Positions 1 to 8,415 of a stretch of DNA of 64,000 bases are shown one piece after another (positions within the stretch are counted from its first letter, which is position 1; every line of letters begins with the position of its first letter). Position numbers and translations under genes: made by a program. The DNA is taken from contig CAYOSF010000006.1 in assembly GCA_964406605.1 (NCBI GenBank), positions 1 through 64,000 of the forward strand, written 5' to 3'. The DNA comes from CAYOSF01 sp964406605 (GTDB lineage Bacteria; Chloroflexota; Dehalococcoidia; DSTF01; RBG-16-68-14). Under the pieces are notes generated by a model that made no database searches, had not been told where the DNA came from, and saw nothing but the letters and a program-made list of their open reading frames with translations.

Positions 1-95
1 GCGTGTTCGTCGGCGTCGCCGTGTCCGTCGGTGTATTCGTCGGCGTGTTCGTCGGTGTGTTCGTCGACGTGCTGCTCGGCGTCGGCGTTGGCGTC
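1..95. repeat. Low-complexity GTCGGCGT-type repeat encoding Thr-Pro tract
   Basis: Short degenerate units of the gtcggcgt/gttcgtcggc type repeat across this stretch. On the minus strand they encode the Thr-Pro-rich tail of the partial protein at the left edge, so the repeat is coding rather than a separate element. Confidence 0.7.
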
Positions 96-601
96 TCGAC
101 CTCCTTGTCGTAGCAGAAGGTGATGTGACTTATGCCTTGACCGGTCGGCGTTTCGAGGCCGCTGCCCCCAAACGCCTCGTCATATACGTACACGTTCGCA
201 CCAGCACTACCGCCCTTAACGATCACCGCGTCCATACCGAGCTTGGAGGTCCAGTCGAACGAGATCGGCTCTCCCCCGTCCAAGTTGACGTCGATCTGTA
301 CCCAGTACTTGCCGCCGTTCACTGAAAACCCGTACGTCCCGTCAGACACTTCGCCTTGGTCTGTCTCGAGCTTGATCGCTTCCAGCAGACCGAGGTCCGA
401 GCAGGTCGGGTTGCCCGAGACGGGTGTGCCCGATGCAACACCGGCCGACGTGCGGTGAATGCCGCCGCCGAGCCACAACGCGAGCCCCAACACTACGAGC
501 AAACCTGCCAGCGCCACGGCCGGCGCCAGGCCTGCTTTGCCGCTCTGGATTCCCGTGATCCTTTCTATCCGCCATCTCAATTCAGTCAGCCATACAAGCA
601 C
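1..601 (-). CDS. Membrane-anchored protein with Thr-Pro-rich tail, C-terminus outside window
   Basis: The frame is open from a GTG at 601-599 to the left edge and runs beyond it; about 200 residues are visible. The GTG follows a GGGTGGGG stretch that could bind the ribosome, and an in-frame stop lies about 40 bases upstream. Residues 28-47 form one hydrophobic segment, which would anchor the protein with its main part outside the cell. Residues 55-165 read as a compact beta-rich domain with two cysteines (67 and 163). From residue 170 the chain becomes Thr-Pro/Thr-Asn-Thr repeats that reach the edge. I do not recognise the domain. The Thr-Pro tract matches that of the gene upstream on the same strand, so the two are probably related surface proteins. 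Confidence 0.65.
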   Translation of the reverse strand, partial: MLVWLTELRWRIERITGIQSGKAGLAPAVALAGLLVVLGLALWLGGGIHRTSAGVASGTPVSGNPTCSDLGLLEAIKLETDQGEVSDGTYGFSVNGGKYWVQIDVNLDGGEPISFDWTSKLGMDAVIVKGGSAGANVYVYDEAFGGSGLETPTGQGISHITFCYDKEVETPTPTPSSTSTNTPTNTPTNTPTDTATPTNT

Positions 602-747
602 GAATCCCCACCCTTTCTTTGCTTGACCGGGAAGCGCCCTATGCTAGGGCCCATCGTGCGCTTTTCGTCCTATGTAGCACACTAACTACGATAACACATT
701 GAAACTCAGAGACCCAGGCGTGACCCTGGCTCCCCCGCCTTCCGCTC

Positions 748-2706
748 CTATTGACGAGAGTTCCACTCGAAGCGGGGCGCGTCCAGGATCGTCGGCATCG
801 CATCCGGGGCCAAGATCCGCTTGGGCGTCCTGGTCTTCCCGGGATCGACCGGCTCTGCACGCGAGGGCGTTCCCGTCGTCCTCCAGCGCGGGAAGCGCGA
901 AACGTGTTCTCGGCTCTTCAAGGTCAGCTTGGGCGGCTGCACCGCGCCCGGCAGCCCTGTAGAAACGAATGCTCGACCAGGGGGCGCTGTGCGCGCACGA
1001 ATCGGAACCGGCGCGAGCGTCTCGGCTGCGCGCCAGCGCCAGTAGCCAAGCGCCAGCAGCACGGTGCCCAGACCTGCCAGCAGCATCAGGATGAGGTAGT
1101 CACCCGAGGGGCTGGAACCACCCCCCAACGTGCCGTCGCCGGCAGACGGGAACCCCGACGCGCCCACCGTAGGTGTAGGTGTCACAACGGTCGCCAACAC
1201 CTCAGAGAAGGGCGTCGAGGTGGGCGTCATCGTCGGACTCGGCGTCACGGTCGGCGTGGGCGTGAGCGTCGGACCGGGGGTGTGCGTCGGCGGTGGCGTC
1301 CAGGGACCGGTCGGCGTGGGCGTCGGCGTCGCTGTCGCCTCCGGGGTCGCTGTCGCCTCGTGCTCCGGCGGGGTCCACGTAGGCGTGGGCGTCGGTGTAC
1401 GCGTGGGGGTACGTGTCGGCGTCGGCGTCGGCGTCACTCCCCCGGTCGGGGTCGAGGTCGCCGTTGCGGTGTTTGTCGGCGTGAACGTCGACGTGAAGGT
1501 AGGGGTGATCGTTGGCGAGCTCGTAGACGTCGGCGTAACCGTCTCGGTGGGCGATCCCGTAGGTGTGGCCGTAGATGTCGCCGTCACCGTGGGTGTCGGC
1601 GTGCTCAAGGGGGTGACCGTCGGTGGCGTCAACGTCCCCGTCGGTGTCGAGGTTGGCGTGGCCGTGTCCGTCGGCGTGGTGGTGCGCGTGCCCGTCGGCG
1701 TGTCTGTCGGCGTGTTCGTCTGCGTCGGGGTGGAGGTAGCCGTCGCCGTGCTTGTCCGCGTCGGGGTGGACGTAGCCGTGGCCGTGTTCGTCCGCGTCGG
1801 GGTATAGGTGGCGGTGGCCGTATTCGTCCGTGTCGGGGTAGCCGTCTTGGTCGGCGTCTTTGTCGGCGTGTTCGTTGCGGTCCTAGTCGCTGTGTTCGTC
1901 GGTGTCGGGGTAGGCGCTACGCAATTGATCTCCACATTGTCGTCGTTCTTCAGGTGGTACTTCGCATGAAGGGGACCACCGGGGTCCCCGGGCGTGAGAT
2001 AGACGCTTCCGGTAGCTCCGGAAACGAGCACGATCTTCCCCGCGCCGGGCCCCTTACAGGAGAAGAAGACGTTCGCCAGCGGGCCGGAATAGTGGATTGG
2101 CTCGGTATCACTCGGTGCCGTGATCTGACACGTAAGCTTGTAGAGGCCCGGTGTGTCAGACTCGGTGCTCATGTTGCACTTCGGGGCCTTGTTCTCTGTC
2201 GTTCCGCCTTGTGGATCCAGGTTGACGCCGCCAGAGTACTGCAGCACTACTCGATAGGCGCTGAACCCATCGGACGGCGGGTTCGTCGCGACGATTTCGA
2301 CGGCGAAGCTTCCCTGGGTTGACACGTCGCACTTCCGGTCCGGCACGCTGCCCGAACAGGAAGCGGGCTCCGACTTCTGCTTGTCCTTATAGACCTGAAG
2401 GGCCATTGTGGGAGCGTTGGGGTCATCGTCACCCAGGACCAACTTCGGAGCCCCGTAGCCGATAGCGACGAGCACTGCGGCAGCAAGCACAAGCAGCGCA
2501 AACACAACCAGCGGGCGCCGCGACGGCGCAGCGAGGTTGATGGTCCCATGCCGATCCAACCCGACGCCCGGCCGCATGGCCGCATCACCGGCAGACGAGA
2601 GCTTTCGCAGAGCAGCCACAGACCAGCGACCGGTGCGGCGCACCGGTATCCGCTGCGGCATCGAGTTCGGTTTCACCGAGTCCACCCCTGTTCCCCCGTC
2701 GCTCAC
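748..2706 (-). CDS. Two-TM surface protein with cohesin-like domain and long Thr-Pro linker
   Basis: A 652-residue protein starting at GTG 2706. Residues 65-84 are a first membrane segment, about 98-260 a beta-rich region with four or more cysteines that vaguely resembles a cohesin or Ig-like domain, 262-505 an almost uninterrupted Thr-Pro repeat with scattered Asn, Ala and Ser, and 537-556 a second membrane segment followed by a basic 96-residue tail. With both ends near the membrane, the beta domain and the long extended linker would sit outside the cell. The Thr-rich linker looks suited to O-glycosylation, but that is inference. The downstream gene on the same strand has the same build. 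I assign no function. Confidence 0.75.
   Translation of the reverse strand: MSDGGTGVDSVKPNSMPQRIPVRRTGRWSVAALRKLSSAGDAAMRPGVGLDRHGTINLAAPSRRPLVVFALLVLAAAVLVAIGYGAPKLVLGDDDPNAPTMALQVYKDKQKSEPASCSGSVPDRKCDVSTQGSFAVEIVATNPPSDGFSAYRVVLQYSGGVNLDPQGGTTENKAPKCNMSTESDTPGLYKLTCQITAPSDTEPIHYSGPLANVFFSCKGPGAGKIVLVSGATGSVYLTPGDPGGPLHAKYHLKNDDNVEINCVAPTPTPTNTATRTATNTPTKTPTKTATPTRTNTATATYTPTRTNTATATSTPTRTSTATATSTPTQTNTPTDTPTGTRTTTPTDTATPTSTPTGTLTPPTVTPLSTPTPTVTATSTATPTGSPTETVTPTSTSSPTITPTFTSTFTPTNTATATSTPTGGVTPTPTPTRTPTRTPTPTPTWTPPEHEATATPEATATPTPTPTGPWTPPPTHTPGPTLTPTPTVTPSPTMTPTSTPFSEVLATVVTPTPTVGASGFPSAGDGTLGGGSSPSGDYLILMLLAGLGTVLLALGYWRWRAAETLAPVPIRARTAPPGRAFVSTGLPGAVQPPKLTLKSREHVSRFPRWRTTGTPSRAEPVDPGKTRTPKRILAPDAMPTILDAPRFEWNSRQ
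1200..1920. repeat. Degenerate repeat coding for the Thr-Pro linker
   Basis: About 700 bases of imperfect gtcggcgtg-type units encode the Thr-Pro region of the gene at 748-2706. The opposite strand gives an artificial Gly-Val-rich frame here. The tract is prone to slippage, so its length may vary between strains. Confidence 0.7.
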
Positions 2707-2955
2707 CTATTCAAACCAACCTAGGTGGTTGTCATAACACCCCAGGACGTGCAAGGTGCATCATACACCAATGTGCCACACACGTAAAGGGCGCGGCTTC
2801 TCGCCTGCCCCACACGTGGGCTAGCCACGGTCGTACGATACCAAGTCCGCTCACAACGTCCTGTTAGATTCGGACGACAACTTGGTAAGAATCCACTAAC
2901 GAGAGCGGCTTCATTTCGGCCAGCGACCGAGCCGGGATGCCGGAGCCGCCGCTCC

Positions 2956-3666
2956 TCAGTCTTCCGCGGCGAAGGCGAGCGCCCATACCGAGCGCGCGCC
3001 TCCTTCTTTCAGAGCGGCGGCGCAGGCGCCGAGGGTGGCGCCGGTGGTCGTCACATCGTCCACGAGCAGTACATTCCGGCCCGCCACGCTCCGCTCGTTG
3101 GGCACGAAGGCGCCGGCCACGTTGCGCCGGCGTTCCTCGGCGTCCGCGCTGCGCGCCTGTGGCGGCGTATGGCGACGTCGCCGCGCCGCCCGCGGCCTCA
3201 CCTGCAGTTGCAGCTCCCGTCCCAGCGCTCTGGCCAGCGACTCCGCCTGGTTGAAGCCCCGCGTCCGGCGTCTGAGACCGGAAAGCGGGACTGGTACAAC
3301 AACGTCTACGGGCAGGCCATGTCTGCGCACCACATCCGCCAGCACCGAGCCCATAGAGGCGGCCAGCGCCGTGGTCCCCCGATACTTCAGCGCGTGCACC
3401 ACCTCGCGAGCGATCCCTTCATAAATGAACGCAGCGCGGAGACCATCGAAGGCGGGGGGCTCTGCCTGACACCGGGCACACAGGTCAAACGCCCGGGCGG
3501 GCCGCCAGCAGCGCGGGCAGCGCGGACCCTCAGCCCGAGGTAGTGAGGCGATGCACGCTTCGCACAGGAAGGCGCCGCCGCTGCCGCAACCAACACAGCG
3601 CGGCGGGAAGACGAGATCCAGGGCCGCCTTGCCCACCCTCTCAGCCGCCGATACCAGACCTAGCAT
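2956..3666 (-). CDS. comF: ComF-family phosphoribosyltransferase-like protein
   Basis: The protein carries an N-terminal double zinc finger (CVGCG, CEAC, CPRC and CARC pairs within the first 75 residues) and a C-terminal PRTase fold with the PRPP-binding motif VLLVDDVTTTGAT. This is the ComF/GntX arrangement; characterised relatives act in DNA uptake during natural transformation, but the exact activity is not known. An upstream in-frame start at 3699 would add 11 residues, but the ATG at 3666 has a GGAAG ribosome site and begins where homologues usually do. It is divergent from the MoaD-MoaE gene across a short region holding a perfect palindrome. Confidence 0.85.
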   Translation of the reverse strand: MLGLVSAAERVGKAALDLVFPPRCVGCGSGGAFLCEACIASLPRAEGPRCPRCWRPARAFDLCARCQAEPPAFDGLRAAFIYEGIAREVVHALKYRGTTALAASMGSVLADVVRRHGLPVDVVVPVPLSGLRRRTRGFNQAESLARALGRELQLQVRPRAARRRRHTPPQARSADAEERRRNVAGAFVPNERSVAGRNVLLVDDVTTTGATLGACAAALKEGGARSVWALAFAAED

Positions 3667-3724
3667 GGATCGTCTTCCTACCGCCCAACTGGGCAACACG
3701 CGTCAGGGGAGCGTTTCTTCGGCA

Positions 3725-3738
3725 TTCAGTATACTGAA
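3725..3738. promoter_or_regulatory. Perfect 14-bp palindrome between divergent comF and moaD-moaE
   Basis: TTCAGTATACTGAA is its own reverse complement and contains a TATACT that could act as a -10 hexamer on either strand. It lies 59 bases from the comF start and 33 bases from the moaD-moaE start. Its symmetry fits a dimeric repressor site. The regulator is unknown. Confidence 0.45.
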
Positions 3739-3770
3739 CGCGACAAGAGCCCATCGCCTATGTTTCGAGC

Positions 3771-4460
3771 ATGAAGGTAAGCGTTCGCCTCTTCGCCGGA
3801 CTGCACGACTTGCTGGGCACGCGCCACGTGTCGGTAGAGCTTGCCGACGGCGCGACAGTAGCCGAGCTGCAGCAGCAGCTTGGCCGGGACCATCCGGCGG
3901 TCGTGCCCTTCTTGCCGACGCTGGTCTGCGCCGTCGACGACGAGTACGTCCCCACCGAGCACGAGCTGCGCGACGGCGATGAAGTGGCCTTCATCCCGCC
4001 GGTAAGCGGAGGCGGCGACGAAGCCGGAGGATGGTTCCAGGTCACCTCTGAGGCGCTAGACCCCGGCCGGCTGGTGGCCGCCGTCCGCAAGGACGAGAGC
4101 GGCGCCGTGGCGCTCTTCTATGGTGTGGCCCGCAACCACAGCGAGGGCCGTCGCGTGCAGGCCCTAGAGTACGATGCCCACCCCTCTCTGGCGGAGAAGA
4201 AACTCCGCGAGGTGGCCCGAGAGGTGCGCGCCCGCTGGCCGGTCACGGATATCGGCATTCTGCACCGGACCGGCCGGATCGAAATCGGCGAGACGAGCCT
4301 GCTGGTGGCCGTCTCGGCCGCCCACCGCAAGGAGGCGTTCGACGCCTGTCACTACGCCGTCGACCGCATCAAGGAGATCGTCCCCATCTGGAAGAAGGAG
4401 ATCTGGGAGGGCGGCGAGAGCGCGTGGGTAGCCGGCCATCCGGTCGAGGTGCCGGAGTAG
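3771..4460 (+). CDS. MoaD-MoaE fusion, molybdopterin synthase in one chain
   Basis: Residues 1-82 are a MoaD ubiquitin-fold domain ending in PPVSGGG, and about 88-229 are MoaE, with the conserved Lys-rich KEIVPIWKKE segment and an HRTG motif. MoaD and MoaE together convert precursor Z (cPMP) to molybdopterin, using a thiocarboxylate on the MoaD C-terminal glycine. Here that glycine is internal, at positions 80-82, followed by DEAGG and then MoaE. Mycobacterial MoaX has the same fusion and is cleaved after the diglycine, so a similar processing step is expected. The ATG has no good ribosome site; a TATGTT hexamer 7 bases before it makes a leaderless transcript possible. A molybdoenzyme gene lies at the far right of the window. 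Confidence 0.88.
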   Translation: MKVSVRLFAGLHDLLGTRHVSVELADGATVAELQQQLGRDHPAVVPFLPTLVCAVDDEYVPTEHELRDGDEVAFIPPVSGGGDEAGGWFQVTSEALDPGRLVAAVRKDESGAVALFYGVARNHSEGRRVQALEYDAHPSLAEKKLREVAREVRARWPVTDIGILHRTGRIEIGETSLLVAVSAAHRKEAFDACHYAVDRIKEIVPIWKKEIWEGGESAWVAGHPVEVPE

Positions 4461-4472
4461 AGACCGGCGCCA

Positions 4473-4492
4473 AGCCCGCGGCGTGGCGGGCT
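4473..4492. terminator. Hairpin between convergent moaD-moaE and dnaC-like genes
   Basis: AGCCCGC at 4473-4479 pairs with GCGGGCT at 4486-4492, a 7-bp perfect stem with a 6-base loop between two convergent genes; its right arm covers the dnaC-like stop codon. There is no T run on either side, so termination is only suggested by position. Confidence 0.35.
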
Positions 4493-5873
4493 ACCGGGGC
4501 TGCTTGTAGGCCCCCGCCTTGATCGCGAACTCCGCGGACGCGGAGTAGTCCCAAATCCGGATGGCGAAGCGATGGCCCACTTCATCCGCGGCCATGGCCG
4601 CCTCCGTGAGAGCCGTGGTAAACACCGTGTGAAGCCGGTTCTCGTACCGGTAGTCAACGAGACTGAACAACTGCTCGTTGGCCCAATCGCTCTTGTGCGT
4701 GCGGCTCGGTCGAAAGAACAGGTCGTCCACGACCAAGAGCTTCGCGTTCTCGATCTCCTCCTGAACGTCGACTAGCTTCTTGTCGGCGCCCTCGTCGAAC
4801 GTACTTCGATAGAGTTGCAGAAGGCGGCTCGCCTTGACGAACATGGCGGTTTGGCCGAGCTGGAGACGATGGTTCGCTATCGCCGCCGCAAGGTGCGTCT
4901 TGCCGCAGCCGGGCTTGCCCGTGAGGACGATCCATCCGTCCGGCTCCTGCGCGAAGGTCAGACACCCCCGATACGCCGCCTCAAGGCTCTCCCGCTCGCG
5001 ATCAGGCAATCTGTGTCCGCTGATGTCGAAGTTCTCGAAGGTCATCGAGCGGATGCGGGGCTGAAAGATCATGTTGATGTTCTGATAGTCGAGGACCGTC
5101 CTCTCCTCGATCTGGAACACCCTAGACAATTCCGTATCTGCCAGCCGCGTTCGGAGGCGGTCATCCCAGGTGCGAGTGGGCACGTTGGTCGTCACCACCG
5201 TCGGCAGGCGGGCGTTGAAGCGATGGTTGATGATCTGGAAGAGCTTCTCCTGCGCCCACGGCGTCGCGCTCTGGGTCCCGAGGTCATCAAGGATGAGCAC
5301 CGGCGCGTTGCGCACCTGCTCGAAGAGCTGATCGTAGGCCAGGTCGGCATCGGGTTTGTAGGCGGCCCGCAGATGGTCCAGCAGGTCCGGCACGACGACG
5401 AACAGCGCCGGTACGCCGCGCTCCAGGCATCGGTTGGCCACCGCGGCGGCGACGTGCGTCTTGCCGCAGCCTGAAGCCCCCACCAGCACCAGCCAGCCCT
5501 CCGGATCCTGCGCGAATCCCTCGGCCTCCTCAACATAGCGCTGGAATCGCTCTTGGTCCCGGGAATCGGGGCTGCGCCCGCGCCGGACCAGGTTTTCGAA
5601 CGTCAGCCGGGTGAGCGGACCCAGGTTGCTGTAACGCTGGAGACGGGCCAGCCGCTCCTCCTGGCTCTCGCGCTGGAGGCAACTGCAGGGAAACGCTTCC
5701 CCGAAATCCGGATGCCCCACCGGCACGTCCCGGCGCACGAACCCAGCGCCTCCGCATTGGGGACATACGCTCCCTTCTTCAGCGGTAGGCGGTGTGGGTA
5801 CGGCATCGCTGTCACCGTTTGTGGAGCGCGGGGTCAAGCCCGCCGTCCCCAGGATATCGTTCAAACGGGGCAT
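4491..5873 (-). CDS. DnaC-like protein with two tandem AAA+ modules
   Basis: A 460-residue chain with a Cys-rich zinc-binding region (C37, C40, C63, C65) and then two complete DnaC/DnaI-type ATPase modules. The first has Walker A GASGCGKT at 132-139 and Walker B LILDDLG at 193-199. The second has Walker A GKPGCGKT at 319-326 and Walker B VVDD at 381-384, but DLFF replaces the usual DLG. Ordinary helicase loaders have one module and about 250-310 residues. The gene starts one base after the dnaB stop (TGACATG), so translation is probably coupled and a role as loader for this DnaB is likely. Whether both ATPase sites are active cannot be seen. Confidence 0.85.
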   Translation of the reverse strand: MPRLNDILGTAGLTPRSTNGDSDAVPTPPTAEEGSVCPQCGGAGFVRRDVPVGHPDFGEAFPCSCLQRESQEERLARLQRYSNLGPLTRLTFENLVRRGRSPDSRDQERFQRYVEEAEGFAQDPEGWLVLVGASGCGKTHVAAAVANRCLERGVPALFVVVPDLLDHLRAAYKPDADLAYDQLFEQVRNAPVLILDDLGTQSATPWAQEKLFQIINHRFNARLPTVVTTNVPTRTWDDRLRTRLADTELSRVFQIEERTVLDYQNINMIFQPRIRSMTFENFDISGHRLPDRERESLEAAYRGCLTFAQEPDGWIVLTGKPGCGKTHLAAAIANHRLQLGQTAMFVKASRLLQLYRSTFDEGADKKLVDVQEEIENAKLLVVDDLFFRPSRTHKSDWANEQLFSLVDYRYENRLHTVFTTALTEAAMAADEVGHRFAIRIWDYSASAEFAIKAGAYKQPR

Positions 5874-5874
5874 G

Positions 5875-7260
5875 TCAGACGTACTCAGGTTGCGGTTCGA
5901 GCACCTCCAGATCCTCGAACCTGGTCAGGTTCTTCCGAAAACGCAGCTTCATCGACCCTGTGGGCCCGTTGCGGTGCTTCGCGACGATGATCTGGGCGAT
6001 CCCCTCCTGGTACGGCTCGTTGGGACGGTCCCGTTCCCACTGATCCTGCGTGACGTAGATGTCCTCCCGGTAGAGGAAGACCACCACGTCGGCGTCCTGC
6101 TCGATGCTGCCGCTCTCCCGCAGATCGCTGAGCATGGGCACGTGGGGAACTCGCTGCTCCGGGGCGCGAGAGAGCTGCGAGCAGGCGATCACGGCGACGT
6201 CCAGCTCTCTGGCCAGACCCTTGAGGGCCCGCGAGATCGCGCTCACTTCTGCCACGCGGTTCTCGGAACGCCCGGCCGCCCCTTGAATAAGCTGCAGATA
6301 GTCGACGATGACGAGGTCAAGGGGCTTCTCACGATGCAGGCGATGGGCCTTCGCCCGGATCTCAGCCACCCGCTGCACGGCGGTGTCATCGACGTAGATC
6401 TCAGCCTCGGCCAGCACGCCGATGGCATGCATGATACGCCGCTCTTCCGCTTCGTTGTGCTCGCCCAGCCGGAGCCGCGTTGAGTCGATGCCCGACTCGC
6501 TGGCGAGCAGGCGCTGCGCAAGCTGCTCGGCCGCCATCTCCAGGCTGAAGATCGCCACACGGGCGTTCTGCCCGATGGCGGCGTTGCGGGCTACGTTCAG
6601 CGCCAGGCTCGTCTTCCCAAGGCTGGGCCGGCCCGCCAGGATGATGAGGTCGGACCTCTTGAGGCCACCCAAGAGCGTGTCCAGGCCGACGAAACCCGTC
6701 CGGACCTGAGCGAGGAGGTTCGTCTCCCGGGAATCGATCCCAGGGGTCTCCAGGTGCTCCTCCAGCAGTTTGCGGATGTGCTGAAAATCGCCGACTCTGT
6801 CGCTGGCGCGCAACGCCAGAATGAGATCCTCGGCCCTGGAGAGGACCGCATCCAGCTTCGGCCCACCCTGGTACGCCATGTCCGCGATCTGCTTGGTGGC
6901 GCCGATCAGGCTTCGGTAGGTGCTGTCTCGCTTGACGATTCGAGCGTAGTGTTCCACACCGACGGGCGTCGGCAGCTCGGCCACGATCCGGGAGAGGAAT
7001 CCAGGGCCACCCGCCTCCTCCAAGCGGCCGTTGCGGCTCAGCTCGTGGGCGACAGTCACCTGGTTGATCGCTTCGCCCCGCTCCGACAGCGCGAGACAGG
7101 CTTCGTAGACCCAGCGATCCTGGTCGCGATAGAAATCTTCGGGCTGAACCCACAGATGGACTTTGAAGATAGCCTCGTCGTCCACCAAGAGAGAGGCGAG
7201 GACCGCCTCTTCGGCTTCGACGTCGAACGGGACCTCGGACAGCCTCTCAGCCGTGACCAT
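5875..7260 (-). CDS. dnaB: Replicative DNA helicase DnaB
   Basis: At 461 residues this has normal DnaB length. The N-terminal domain (about 10-110) is followed by a linker and a RecA-like ATPase with Walker A GRPSLGKTS, the B-site stretch DLVIVDYLQLI and the conserved SLEM segment. The hexameric enzyme unwinds DNA at the replication fork. No intein or other insertion is present. It lies in the common rplI-dnaB order, with a 66-residue gene between them and a DnaC-like gene directly downstream, consistent with one replication operon. Confidence 0.97.
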   Translation of the reverse strand: MVTAERLSEVPFDVEAEEAVLASLLVDDEAIFKVHLWVQPEDFYRDQDRWVYEACLALSERGEAINQVTVAHELSRNGRLEEAGGPGFLSRIVAELPTPVGVEHYARIVKRDSTYRSLIGATKQIADMAYQGGPKLDAVLSRAEDLILALRASDRVGDFQHIRKLLEEHLETPGIDSRETNLLAQVRTGFVGLDTLLGGLKRSDLIILAGRPSLGKTSLALNVARNAAIGQNARVAIFSLEMAAEQLAQRLLASESGIDSTRLRLGEHNEAEERRIMHAIGVLAEAEIYVDDTAVQRVAEIRAKAHRLHREKPLDLVIVDYLQLIQGAAGRSENRVAEVSAISRALKGLARELDVAVIACSQLSRAPEQRVPHVPMLSDLRESGSIEQDADVVVFLYREDIYVTQDQWERDRPNEPYQEGIAQIIVAKHRNGPTGSMKLRFRKNLTRFEDLEVLEPQPEYV

Positions 7261-7331
7261 GTGCGCAGCAATCCATGCGAGTGGTCATGTGCTCCTTCTT
7301 TGTCCGCGCAGCCCCTGGCGGCGGACGGGCG

Positions 7332-7532
7332 CTAGCTTCCTTCGCTGCGCTTGGCCCGGCGGGCGAGCTGCTCGTCGGCGGAACGGCCGACCAGCAGACG
7401 GCCCAGGGCCCGGTGGCCCACCGTGCCGAAGTGCTTGCGCCAGACCTGGCGCACGTCCTCGGCCGTGGTGGCTTCCTTCAGATCTCGCTCCGCCTCCCGC
7501 AACGCGGTCTCGTATTCATCGGGCGATGTCAT
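7332..7532 (-). CDS. Small conserved-looking protein between rplI and dnaB
   Basis: A 66-residue charged, mostly helical protein starting at the ATG at 7532, which follows a good GGAGGTAGCAGC ribosome site; an upstream ATG at 7559 in the same frame lacks one. It has no membrane segment, cysteines or motif that I recognise. It lies in the same direction as rplI and dnaB with short gaps, so it is probably co-transcribed with the replication genes. Function unknown. Confidence 0.6.
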   Translation of the reverse strand: MTSPDEYETALREAERDLKEATTAEDVRQVWRKHFGTVGHRALGRLLVGRSADEQLARRAKRSEGS

Positions 7533-7614
7533 GCTGCTACCTCCACCGACTCCCGGCACGCATGGTGACGGCCAGCGCGATCCGCCGGTGTCGCCTTGGC
7601 GAGACCGGCGTTCC

Positions 7615-8259
7615 TCACGCCTGCTCCTCCTCCGGCTCCTCCGACTCGTCTTCCGAGAGCTGCTCCCCGGCTTCTCTCACGTCCTCCACGTCTTCCTGAG
7701 GCTGCTCCGCAGCGGAGCCGGCCTCAGCCTCCTCCTCTGACGCAGCCTCCGGTTCCTCACCTTCCAGCGCCGCCTCCGGCTGCCCCTCCTCGACGGCTCC
7801 TTCTTCCTCGCCCTCCGCAAGGACTTCCACCTCGAGGGCAGCTTCCACGTTCCGCGTGAGGCGCAACCGAACGGGATGGACCCCGACCTCCTTGATCGCC
7901 TCGGGCAGCAGCACCTTGCGATGGTCAAACTCCTCCCCGCCGATGAGCTTCGCCACTTCCTCAGCGATGTGGACGCTGGTCACCGAGCCGTAGAGCTTCC
8001 CCTGTTCACCCACGCGGGCGGAAATCACAATGCGCGCCCCTTCCAGCAGCTCCGCGACGGCGGACGCATCCTGATCCAGCGCCGCCTGACGCCTGGCCTC
8101 GCGGACAGCGCGGGCCTCGGCGCGGCGCAGATACGGTTCGACAGCCGGGGCGGCCAAGCCGCGGGGCAGCAGGTAGTTTCGAGCGAAGCCGTTCTTCACC
8201 TCTTTGACCTCACCCACCTGGGCCGTACCCTCGACGCTCTCCAGAAATACAACTCTCAT
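7615..8259 (-). CDS. rplI: Large-subunit ribosomal protein bL9 with acidic tail
   Basis: Residues 1-148 are a standard bL9: the MRVVFLESVEG start, GEVKEVKNGFARNYLLP rRNA-binding segment, connecting helix and C-terminal domain. bL9 normally ends near residue 150. Here about 65 more residues follow, almost all Glu, Ala, Ser and Gln, with no basic residues apart from one Arg. The ATG at 8259 follows GAGGAGAGCTGCC and is preferred over one 15 bases upstream. The tail keeps the reading frame and codon style of the gene, so it is probably a real extension rather than an error. Confidence 0.95.
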   Translation of the reverse strand: MRVVFLESVEGTAQVGEVKEVKNGFARNYLLPRGLAAPAVEPYLRRAEARAVREARRQAALDQDASAVAELLEGARIVISARVGEQGKLYGSVTSVHIAEEVAKLIGGEEFDHRKVLLPEAIKEVGVHPVRLRLTRNVEAALEVEVLAEGEEEGAVEEGQPEAALEGEEPEAASEEEAEAGSAAEQPQEDVEDVREAGEQLSEDESEEPEEEQA

Positions 8260-8279
8260 GGCAGCTCTCCTCACGCGAA

Positions 8280-8300
8280 TGGCGCCCGCTGGCGGGCACC
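8280..8300 (-). promoter_or_regulatory. Hairpin in the rplI leader
   Basis: On the minus strand GGTGCCCGC pairs with GCGGGCGCC across a 2-base centre, a 9-bp stem with one G-U pair. It ends a few bases before the rplI ribosome site and lies inside the promoter-to-start leader, so it could modulate translation. Confidence 0.35.
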
Positions 8301-8415
8301 ATTGGTCTCTATCATAGCGGGATACGAACCGCGATCAACGAGATAATCGGTCATCTCGTCCGGCTTGACCGAGTTATCTTTCCACATGCCAAAGCCACAA
8401 ATCCCCCTCAGAACG

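Noticed and set aside
1130..1807. Gly-Val repeat protein on the plus strand
   Set aside because: It is the reverse reading of the Thr-Pro repeat of the minus-strand gene; no start context supports it.
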